A DNA stretch of 8,094 nucleotides from the NCBI GenBank assembly GCA_002343825.1, contig DDSL01000100.1, positions 1 to 8,094 of the forward strand. The letters run 5' to 3'. The position numbers and the translations under genes were made by a program. The stretch comes from Chthonomonas sp. UBA2391 (GTDB lineage: Bacteria; Armatimonadota; Fimbriimonadia; Fimbriimonadales; Fimbriimonadaceae). Every line of letters begins with the position of its first letter. The first letter of the stretch is position 1. Below the pieces are notes generated by a model that worked only from the letters and a program-made list of their open reading frames with translations, made no database searches and was not told where the DNA came from. Below, piece by piece: positions 1 to 5,196 of the stretch.

Positions 1-587
1 TAGTCCTGGTGGTAGTCCTCGGCGATGTAGAAGTCGGTGAGAGGCTCCAGAGTCGTGACGATCTTGCCTTCGTAGAGCTTTTCGGCCGTTATTTCGTCGA
101 TGATCTTTTGAGCTCGCGCCTTTTCGGCTTCGTTACGGAAGAAGACGGCGCTCCGATACTGGGTGCCGATGTCGTTCCCCTGCCGGTTGAGTTGGGTTGG
201 ATCGTGGGTTGTGAAGAAGATCCGGAGCAAGTCTTCGGCATCAATCGCCTTTGGATCGAACCAAATTCGGACGACCTCTGCGTGACCAGTTCCGCCGGTC
301 ACCACTTGCTTATAGGTCGGGTTCTTGATGGTTCCTCCCGCATAGCCGGACTCGGCCTCATAAACGCCCTTGAGCTCATCGAAGAGGGCTTCGACGCACC
401 AAAAACAGCCTCCAGCGATCACGATGGAGTCGGCGGTGGGGGGGATCGGCGGCTTGATTGCGGTTTCGGGTGCGTTCATTTTAGGTTTGGAATCGGGGTT
501 GGTTTCTCCCGCCTGGGCGGCTAGAGTGCCGCAGCCCACGGCGCAGGCAATTCCGGCTAACCAGAGCGCAGGAGAGAGGCGTTGCAT
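1..587 (-). CDS. msrA: Peptide methionine sulfoxide reductase A, exported, C-terminus cut by window edge
   Basis: MsrA reduces methionine-S-sulfoxide in proteins back to methionine using a catalytic cysteine. Reading leftward from ATG at 587-585, 195 codons are visible. They contain the family hallmarks in order: GGCFWCVE (nucleophile Cys61, second Cys64), SGYAGG, GHAEVV, HDPTQLNRQGNDIGTQYRSA and finally AEDYHQD at the window edge. The first ~26 residues look like a signal peptide (hydrophobic ALWLAGIACAVGC). They offer a weak lipobox ending at Cys19 or a signal-peptidase I site near AAQA (after residue 26), then a Pro-rich spacer before the catalytic domain at ~residue 54. The enzyme is therefore probably outside the cytoplasm. 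The start lies 9 nt beyond the gpsA stop, which suggests co-transcription. No clear Shine-Dalgarno is seen. The resolving cysteines near the C-terminus would lie beyond position 1, so the recycling type cannot be judged. Family identity is near certain; lipoprotein versus soluble secreted form is open. Confidence 0.95.
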   Translation of the reverse strand, partial: MQRLSPALWLAGIACAVGCGTLAAQAGETNPDSKPKMNAPETAIKPPIPPTADSIVIAGGCFWCVEALFDELKGVYEAESGYAGGTIKNPTYKQVVTGGTGHAEVVRIWFDPKAIDAEDLLRIFFTTHDPTQLNRQGNDIGTQYRSAVFFRNEAEKARAQKIIDEITAEKLYEGKIVTTLEPLTDFYIAEDYHQD

Positions 588-596
588 GTTGGAGTT

Positions 597-1613
597 CTAC
601 GTTGGGATCGCGGGATCTGGTGCCAAGAGCTCTCGCCATCCTTCTTCCTTGGGGAGGCGGTCCATGAGCATCTCGACACCTCTCAGCGGGGTGAGTTGGC
701 CCTTCAAAACGGCGTCGGTGAACTCGAAGATCGGCGACGAGATCTGGTGGCGGCGAATCAAGACGGCGACCGCGTCGGCAGTGGCGACCCCTTCGGCGAC
801 CTGGCCAACTTCGGCCAGGATCGCGCTCAGGTGGTTCCCCTTTCCGATGCCGAACCCGACGCGATAGTTGCGGCTCAGCTTGCTCTGGGCGGTGGCGAAG
901 AGATCCCCGACCCCGGAAATGCCGAAGAACGTGCCCTGGTCAGCGCCGAAGATGCGGCCGAATCGACTCATTTCGAGCAGTCCTCTGGCCATCAGGGCCC
1001 CCTTGGTGTTGTCACCGAATCCCAGGCCGTCGCTGATCCCTCCAGCGATGGCTAGAACGTTCTTGAGTGCGCCGGCGAGTTCCACCCCAACTAGGTCGGG
1101 GGAGACGTAGGTGCGGAAGTGTCGGCCATTGAAGAGTCGCGCGATCAGCTCGGCCTCTTCCAAATCGGGGTTCGCCACGACAGCGGCGGTGGGGATACTG
1201 CGCATGATTTCGACCGCGAGATTGGGCCCGCTGAGGGCCGAGACCCGGGCCGAGGGGCGCTGACGGGCCACGACGTTGCTGAGCAACTCGCCCGAGGTGG
1301 GCTCGAGACCTTTGGCCGCGAGCACGATGGATGGAGAGTCTCCGACGACATGGCTCAGTACGTTGCCGACCGCATGGGAAGGAGCGGCCAGTACCCAGAC
1401 GTCATGGGGTTCGAGAGGCTCGCCGAGAAGCCGAGCATGAATGGTTTTGGGGAGGACAAACCCGGGAAGGTAGGTCAGGTTTTCGCGGCGGGAAAGCAGA
1501 TCCTCGATCACCTGGGGCTCGCGCCCGGCGAGGGTGACCTCGATCTCGTTTCGCCCGAGGAGGGTGGCGAGTGCCGTCCCCCAGCTTCCGGCCCCCAAAA
1601 CAGCGACTCTCAT
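597..1613 (-). CDS. gpsA: Glycerol-3-phosphate dehydrogenase [NAD(P)+]
   Basis: GpsA interconverts dihydroxyacetone phosphate and sn-glycerol 3-phosphate, supplying the backbone for phospholipids; it is a cytoplasmic enzyme. The 338-residue product has the usual family length. It opens with a Rossmann dinucleotide site GAGSWGTALA (residues 7-16). Next come the conserved Lys101 in AAKGLE, SGPNLAVE (128-135, where SGPSFAxE is more usual), and the catalytic-domain signature GVELAGALKNVLAIAGG with Lys184. GDNTKGALMARGL, GVGDL (Asp237) and SRNYRVG (Arg248, Asn249) follow. I chose the ATG at 1613 because the Rossmann strand begins immediately after it; an upstream in-frame GTG at 1670 would add 19 residues with no family counterpart. 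No Shine-Dalgarno is visible; the upstream sequence reads CATAATTTCATCCACC. The gene is divergent from rpmH and followed at once by msrA, so it is probably the first gene of a two-gene unit. Confidence 0.96.
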   Translation of the reverse strand: MRVAVLGAGSWGTALATLLGRNEIEVTLAGREPQVIEDLLSRRENLTYLPGFVLPKTIHARLLGEPLEPHDVWVLAAPSHAVGNVLSHVVGDSPSIVLAAKGLEPTSGELLSNVVARQRPSARVSALSGPNLAVEIMRSIPTAAVVANPDLEEAELIARLFNGRHFRTYVSPDLVGVELAGALKNVLAIAGGISDGLGFGDNTKGALMARGLLEMSRFGRIFGADQGTFFGISGVGDLFATAQSKLSRNYRVGFGIGKGNHLSAILAEVGQVAEGVATADAVAVLIRRHQISSPIFEFTDAVLKGQLTPLRGVEMLMDRLPKEEGWRELLAPDPAIPT

Positions 1614-1694
1614 GGTGGATGAAATTATGGGCGAGTCTAGCCCTCGTGCGGGACCCTGGGGTATCCTCACCGGTTAGCATCAAGCAACAAATCC
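1614..1694. promoter_or_regulatory. Divergent gpsA / rpmH intergenic region with possible promoters
   Basis: These 81 nt separate two divergent units and must hold both promoters unless these lie in coding sequence. On the minus strand a CATAAT hexamer (1629-1624) ends 10 nt before the gpsA ATG. On the plus strand a TAGCAT hexamer (1675-1680) ends 14 nt before the rpmH ATG. Neither has a recognisable TTGACA-like -35 at 16-18 nt, so these are only candidate -10 elements. If real, both leaders would be very short. No DnaA-box-like TTATCCACA is present, although rpmH often sits beside oriC. Confidence 0.3.
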
Positions 1695-1832
1695 ATGAAG
1701 CGAACGTACCAACCGAACAACCGTCACAAGCGCAAGACGCACGGATTCCGCGTCCGGATGCGCACGACTGACGGCCAAAACGTGCTGAAGCGACGCCGAG
1801 CCAAAGGCCGCGTCCGCCTAAGCCCCCGTTAA
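1695..1832 (+). CDS. rpmH: 50S ribosomal protein L34
   Basis: L34 is a very small, extremely basic protein of the large ribosomal subunit that binds 23S rRNA. The 45-residue product starts MKRTYQPNNRHKRKTHGF and continues with RVRMRTTDGQNVLKRRRAKGR. This is the canonical L34 sequence over its whole length, and 44-46 residues is the normal size. The stop is TAA at 1830-1832. There is no clear Shine-Dalgarno: the 14 nt before the ATG read CAAGCAACAAATCC. It is the first gene of the rpmH-rnpA-yidD-yidC-khpB cluster and lies 26 nt upstream of the proposed rnpA start. The order is the conserved bacterial one. Identity is certain and nothing looks truncated. Confidence 0.98.
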   Translation: MKRTYQPNNRHKRKTHGFRVRMRTTDGQNVLKRRRAKGRVRLSPR

Positions 1833-1858
1833 TTTCATCTATTTAGGACCACGACCGA

Positions 1859-2194
1859 ATCAAAGGACTCCGGTCAACCCAATTTGAGCAAGTCTATCAG
1901 CAAGGCCAGCGTTTCAGCGGTCGGTTTTGCCGAGTTATCTCGGTGGCCGGAACTGGAAAGGTGGGCCTTGCGACGGCGAAAGCCATTGGTTGCCATGCCC
2001 GCCGAAACCGGCAAAAAAGACGGCTACGAGAAGCTTGGCTCCACGCCAAGCCCTTGGGCTGGGACCAGTTTGACTGGATCTTGCAAGGGAGTAAAGGGCT
2101 GGATGCCGCGACCTTTACTGAATTGGTGGAAGATCTCCAAGCGGCTGGGGCGGGGTTGATGAGGAAATGGCAAAGCGCCTCCTCGTTGGACTGA
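1859..2194 (+). CDS. rnpA: Ribonuclease P protein component, probable AUC start
   Basis: RnpA is the basic protein subunit of RNase P, which with the RNA subunit removes 5' leaders from pre-tRNAs. The frame encodes the family N-terminus (LRSTQFEQVYQQGQRFSGRF, residues 4-23 from the proposed start), a strand KVGLATAKAIG, and the diagnostic RNA-binding signature ARRNRQKRRLREAW (47-60). The only canonical start in frame is GTG at 1943, which would remove the conserved first strand and helix and leave just 83 residues. The frame is closed upstream by TAG at 1844-1846, and no ATG or GTG occurs between rpmH and 1943. The sole TTG (1884) is in another frame. The ATC at 1859 gives 111 residues, the usual length, with AGGA at 1845-1848 ten nt upstream. 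I infer an AUC start; a sequence error is the alternative. The 3' end overlaps yidD. Family identity is firm and the start is not. Confidence 0.88.
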   Translation: MKGLRSTQFEQVYQQGQRFSGRFCRVISVAGTGKVGLATAKAIGCHARRNRQKRRLREAWLHAKPLGWDQFDWILQGSKGLDAATFTELVEDLQAAGAGLMRKWQSASSLD

Positions 2195-2376
2195 TTCGCC
2201 TTTATCAGAAGCGCCCAAGATTGGGTCCCGGGTCCTGCCGATTCGAGCCAAGTTGCAGTGAGTACATGGTCCAAGCCATCGAGAAGCACGGTGCACTGCG
2301 AGGCGTTTGGCTTGGAATCAAGCGATTGGCAAAATGCCATCCTTGGGGCGCATCGGGATACGATCCGGTGCCGTAA
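2167..2376 (+). CDS. yidD: Membrane protein insertion efficiency factor YidD
   Basis: YidD is a small, inner-membrane-associated protein that assists YidC-dependent membrane protein insertion; its exact biochemical action is not settled. The 69-residue product has the whole family pattern. A short amphipathic N-terminus (LLVGLIRLYQK) is followed by CRFEPSCSEYMVQAIEKHG (Cys24, Cys30), a basic GIKRLAKCHPWG segment (Cys57), and the terminal GYDPVP. Family members are usually 70-90 residues, so this is near the short end, and it has lost a few residues in the loop before LGPGSCRF. It begins inside rnpA (28-nt overlap, different frame), as in many genomes. GAGGAA abuts the ATG directly, too close for ideal Shine-Dalgarno spacing, so translational coupling to rnpA is likely. 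yidC begins 25 nt downstream. Confidence 0.96.
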   Translation: MAKRLLVGLIRLYQKRPRLGPGSCRFEPSCSEYMVQAIEKHGALRGVWLGIKRLAKCHPWGASGYDPVP

Positions 2377-2401
2377 AGCAAAGAGAATTTAGAGTTTCAC
2401 G

Positions 2402-3787
2402 ATGAGTTTGCCAGCTGGTGGAAATAAGAGCTTTCTCAATATCCTGCTCTTCAGCATGATGGTCTTTTTGGGATTGCAGCTCGTCTGTAATTCGCGGCCG
2501 CCGGCTCCGCTGGTCAACACCGCGCCCGAGATTCTCACCAAGATGCGCGAGCTCGCGGTGGAGAACAAGCCGGACCAAGCCAAGCAGCTGTTGGGCTCGT
2601 ACAACACCAAGCTTCAAGAAGAACTGAAGGCGGGCAAGCTCAAGCAACCCGAAGTCGACCGGCTTAGCCTCCAAGCTCACCTGACTGTCGCCGACGCGTA
2701 TCGCCGCAAGGCTCTGGCCACGAATAATGTCAAGGTAGCCGAACTCGGATTCGTTGAGATCAGCAACTGGGAACGGAAGTACAAAAACAACCCGATCTGG
2801 AAGCAACCGATCGATCTCCCAGGAACCAAGGCGACTGACATCGTCCCGACCACTGGGGCTGCGGTCTATCAGCAGCTCACCGAGGATCTGGACAAGCGAT
2901 ACCGTGGGGATAAGGTCTGGGGACTCGTCTCGGGCTACTACCTGATCGACAGCCTGGTCAACCTCACGGGTAAGAATCCCGCCTACAGCTATGCCGTCGC
3001 GGCGTTGATTTTAGCTCTCATCGTCCGAGCGATCATTTGGCCGCTGGCCCAAAAGCAGCTGATGTGGGGACGGCAAATGTCCCAGCTCCAGCCCACGATC
3101 AAGGAGCTGGAAGAGGCCTTCAAGAAGAAGGACCCGACCGGGGCGTATCGCAACACGCCCGAGTTCCAGCAGAAGATGATGGGGCTCTATAAGGAGTATG
3201 GGGTCAACCCGATGGCGGGGTGTGCTCCGGCGTTGCTCCAGATGCCCCTGTTCCTCTTTGTTTATGCCTGCATGGTCCACTACCGGTTCGAGTTCCGCAA
3301 TGGAACCTTCCTGTGGATCAACCCGGGCACCAGTGCGAGTACGAACGGATTCTTCGCCCCCAGTCTTGGGGATGTCGACTACATCCTGCTGGTGCTCTAC
3401 GGAGTGTCGATGATCGTCTCGACGCTCCTAGCGCCGGTGAGTGACCCCAACCAGGCCAAGCTGAGCCGCCGCCTTGGGATCGGGATCGCGGTCTTCATGA
3501 CGATCGCGATGGCCCTGTTCTTCCCCGTTCCATCGGCGTTCGTCCTGTACTGGATTTTCACCAACATTTTCTCGAGTCTCCAATCTCTGCGGGCCTATCG
3601 CCTGCCGATGCCCGAGCTCAAGAAGGTCAATGCCCCTGGTGGCGGTGTCTTCCCCGTGGATCCGATCAAGCAGACGGGTAAGAACGGAAAGGCCCACACG
3701 AATGGCAAGACCAACGGGAAAGCCGCCACCGACGGCCTCTTCAAAAACCCCAAAAAACCGACCGCTCAGAAGCCCAAGGAAGACTAG
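2402..3787 (+). CDS. yidC: Membrane protein insertase YidC/Oxa1 with helical extra-cytoplasmic domain
   Basis: YidC inserts and folds membrane proteins, alone or with SecYEG. The 461-residue protein has an N-terminal membrane anchor (~11-29) and then an extra-cytoplasmic segment (~31-190) rich in predicted helix. Five core membrane segments follow (~196-215, 272-293, 327-346, 358-375, 377-395). Arg209 in ALIVRAIIWPLAQKQ matches the conserved hydrophilic-groove arginine. A charged cytoplasmic helical hairpin (~217-265) follows, then GVNPMAGCAPALLQMPLF (267-284), the family signature. The tail from ~404 is Lys/Asn/Gly-rich (TNGKTNGK), fitting ribosome binding. E. coli YidC is ~550 residues with a beta-sandwich periplasmic domain and Gram-positive forms lack one; this protein is intermediate in size and its insert looks helical instead. 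The ATG is preceded by TTTAGAGTTTCACG, without a good Shine-Dalgarno. It lies directly between yidD and khpB. Confidence 0.97.
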   Translation: MSLPAGGNKSFLNILLFSMMVFLGLQLVCNSRPPAPLVNTAPEILTKMRELAVENKPDQAKQLLGSYNTKLQEELKAGKLKQPEVDRLSLQAHLTVADAYRRKALATNNVKVAELGFVEISNWERKYKNNPIWKQPIDLPGTKATDIVPTTGAAVYQQLTEDLDKRYRGDKVWGLVSGYYLIDSLVNLTGKNPAYSYAVAALILALIVRAIIWPLAQKQLMWGRQMSQLQPTIKELEEAFKKKDPTGAYRNTPEFQQKMMGLYKEYGVNPMAGCAPALLQMPLFLFVYACMVHYRFEFRNGTFLWINPGTSASTNGFFAPSLGDVDYILLVLYGVSMIVSTLLAPVSDPNQAKLSRRLGIGIAVFMTIAMALFFPVPSAFVLYWIFTNIFSSLQSLRAYRLPMPELKKVNAPGGGVFPVDPIKQTGKNGKAHTNGKTNGKAATDGLFKNPKKPTAQKPKED

Positions 3788-3826
3788 GGCCGACAGAAGA
3801 GCTAAGCTATTTCAAGAGAGAGATCC

Positions 3827-4666
3827 ATGCAATCCCTAGAGCTCACCGCAAAAAGCCTCGACGAAGCCAAACAGACCGCAGCCCAAAAGCTCGGCGTCGA
3901 GCCCGACCAGGTCCAGATCACGGTGCTGGAAGAGACCAAAGGCCTCTTTGGCAAGATGAACTACCGCGTCCGGGCCGAAGTGGCCGGCGCCGCACCGGCC
4001 GCCGAAGCCAAGCCGGCCAAGAAGTCGACGGCCAAGACGAAAGCCAAGGCCGAACCCGCCCCGGCTCCTGAACCCGAACCCGAACCGGAAGCCAAGCCAG
4101 CCAAGAAGTCGGCCCCGAAGGGCAAGGCCAAGGCCGAACCTGCACCCGCCCCGGTCGTCGCCGAAGCCAGTGATGCCGACGAAGAAGAAGACAACCAAGA
4201 GGAAGTCGTGGCGACCGAAGAGGATGCCACCCGACTGACCGCGATGGTCAACGAGATCCTCGAACTTGCCCAGCTAGATGCCGAAGTGACCCAAACCGAC
4301 TTGAATGGCCGCTACGTCAATGTGCAGCTTGATGGCAAGGACGTCGCCTTCTTGGTGGGCAAGCACGGGGAAGTTCTGAACAACTTCCAGTACCTCGTCA
4401 ACGTGATGGCCAACCGCAAATATGGCAACGGCGTCCGCGTGACTCTCGACGGGAACCACTACCGCGACCGACGCGAAACCGCTCTGACCGAACTCGCAAC
4501 CCAGATCGCCGAGCAGGTTCGACTGCGCGGTGAAGAAGCGGTGTTGGACGCCCTACCCGCCTTTGAGCGCCGCGTGGTTCACCGGGCCTTGTCCGAGATG
4601 GAGGGAATCTCCACCTATAGCGAAGGCGAGGAGCCAAATCGCCGGATCGTCATCGCCCCGGCCTAG
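3827..4666 (+). CDS. khpB: RNA-binding protein KhpB/Jag (Jag_N-KH-R3H)
   Basis: KhpB (Jag) is a cytoplasmic single-stranded-RNA-binding protein; in Firmicutes it works with KhpA and affects cell division and elongation. The 279-residue product has three parts. A Jag N-terminal domain spans ~1-52 (LELTAKSLDEAKQTAAQKLG, then TKGLFGKMNYRV). A low-complexity linker spans ~53-133. A KH domain (~138-210) with the GxxG-type loop VGKHGE (Gly178, Gly181) is followed by an R3H domain (~212-278) with Arg248-x3-His252 and the usual C-terminus GEEPNRRIVIAP. The linker has two near-identical 22-residue units and a run of Glu-Pro pairs. A purine tract AAGAGAGAGA at 3814-3823 is the closest thing to a ribosome-binding site. 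The gene follows yidC by 39 nt and ends just before a strong terminator, so it is the last gene of the cluster. mnmE, a common next gene, is absent. Confidence 0.96.
   Translation: MQSLELTAKSLDEAKQTAAQKLGVEPDQVQITVLEETKGLFGKMNYRVRAEVAGAAPAAEAKPAKKSTAKTKAKAEPAPAPEPEPEPEAKPAKKSAPKGKAKAEPAPAPVVAEASDADEEEDNQEEVVATEEDATRLTAMVNEILELAQLDAEVTQTDLNGRYVNVQLDGKDVAFLVGKHGEVLNNFQYLVNVMANRKYGNGVRVTLDGNHYRDRRETALTELATQIAEQVRLRGEEAVLDALPAFERRVVHRALSEMEGISTYSEGEEPNRRIVIAPA
4004..4153 (+). repeat. Two tandem-like 22-residue linker repeats inside khpB
   Basis: Residues 60-81 (nt 4004-4069) and 88-109 (nt 4088-4153) of KhpB share the pattern EAKPAKKS-xxKxKAKAEPAPAP, at an offset of 28 residues (84 nt). They are separated by Glu-Pro pairs. 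This looks like an internal duplication within a disordered, alternately basic and acidic linker. The coding DNA is correspondingly repetitive (GCCAAG and GAACCC words), so the copy number may vary between strains. Confidence 0.85.
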
Positions 4667-4684
4667 GCTCGGGTGCCCAGGTTT

Positions 4685-4721
4685 GGCCGTCGGGATCTTC
4701 CCGGCGGCCTTTTCCATTTTT
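4685..4721 (+). terminator. Rho-independent terminator closing the rpmH-khpB unit
   Basis: GGCCGTCGGG (4685-4694) pairs with CCCGGCGGCC (4700-4709) over ten base pairs, including one G-U, around the 5-nt loop ATCTT. T-rich sequence TTTTCCATTTTT (4710-4721) follows at once. It begins 18 nt after the khpB stop. This is the best terminator in the window. Confidence 0.92.
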
Positions 4722-4728
4722 GCCCAAG

Positions 4729-4734
4729 TAAACT
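4729..4734 (+). promoter_or_regulatory. Possible -10 element (TAAACT) for the 4741 gene
   Basis: TAAACT ends exactly 6 nt before the ATG at 4741, just after the terminator, and there is no Shine-Dalgarno. If it is a -10 hexamer, the transcript would begin at or next to the start codon (leaderless). No convincing -35 lies 16-18 nt upstream. The motif is short, so this stays tentative. Confidence 0.3.
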
Positions 4735-4740
4735 CGGCCG

Positions 4741-5196
4741 ATGGCAGCAGACCAAGACGTGCGGGCACAGGCGATGCAACTCTTTAACCGGTGTTGGGAG
4801 CTCATGGAACAATCGGATCGAACACCGGCCGAGACCGAAGAGATGATCGCCGCGGCACTTGAATCGCGCTCGCTTTGGGGGCAGGTTGGGGGTGGCAAAG
4901 AGGCCTCGGTGGGAGAATGGCAGATCTCGCGGGCTTACCGGGTCGCCGGAAAGGCGACCGAGGCGCGGCATCACGCAGAGCAATCCCTGACCCTCGCCCT
5001 TGAGCATGGCTTGACCGACTTCTACCATGCCGCCGCCCACGAGGCGATGGGCTGGGCTCACCACCTAGCCGCGCGAGCGGAACAGGCACGGGAGTCTTTG
5101 CGATGCGCGGAGGATCTTCTACAAAAGCTAGAGGACCCCGAAGAGATCGAGATTTTGGCCGCCGACCTCGCGGCTCTTGAAGCGGAATTAGGATGA
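4741..5196 (+). CDS. Small helical, TPR-like protein of unknown function
   Basis: I do not recognise a named family with confidence. The 151-residue product has no signal peptide or membrane segment and should be cytoplasmic. It appears wholly alpha-helical: an N-terminal helix pair (~5-46, RAQAMQLFNRCWELMEQ and TPAETEEMIAAALESRSLW), then helical hairpins reminiscent of TPR repeats. These include GEWQISRAYRVAGKATEARHHAEQSL (~58-83) and DFYHAAAHEAMGWAHHLA (~92-109), followed by an acidic C-terminal helix (EQARESLRCAEDLLQ to the end). Several histidines and an acidic surface stand out, but no catalytic motif is visible. Its stop overlaps the start of the Nif3-like gene in ATGA, so the two are translationally coupled and probably act in one process or complex. 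It follows the khpB terminator and has its own start region, so it likely heads a new unit. Confidence 0.85.
   Translation: MAADQDVRAQAMQLFNRCWELMEQSDRTPAETEEMIAAALESRSLWGQVGGGKEASVGEWQISRAYRVAGKATEARHHAEQSLTLALEHGLTDFYHAAAHEAMGWAHHLAARAEQARESLRCAEDLLQKLEDPEEIEILAADLAALEAELG

Noticed and set aside
9..524. Plus-strand open frame of 171 codons
   Set aside because: It is antisense to the clear msrA coding frame, which runs off the window edge and has all MsrA motifs.
582..1622. Several plus-strand open frames (582-1055, 868-1110, 1119-1622)
   Set aside because: They are shadows of gpsA on the opposite strand; their translations show no family motif.
1614..1670. Upstream GTG start for gpsA at 1670
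   Set aside because: It would add 19 residues before the Rossmann strand that normally begins GpsA, and it would take up most of the divergent promoter gap.
1614..1694. Replication origin next to rpmH
   Set aside because: No DnaA boxes or AT-rich unwinding region are visible in this short gap, and dnaA is not in the window.
1884..2159. TTG-initiated frame overlapping rnpA
   Set aside because: The product does not resemble any family and it overlaps RnpA in another frame; the TTG is not in the rnpA frame.
1943..2194. GTG at 1943 as the rnpA start
   Set aside because: It is the only canonical start but removes the conserved N-terminal strand and helix that are encoded in frame upstream.
2318..2806. 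Minus-strand open frame of 162 codons
   Set aside because: It is antisense to the yidD end and yidC start, both unambiguous.
3836..4198. Minus-strand Gly/Phe/Arg-rich open frame
   Set aside because: It is the low-complexity complement of the KhpB linker repeats, not a gene.
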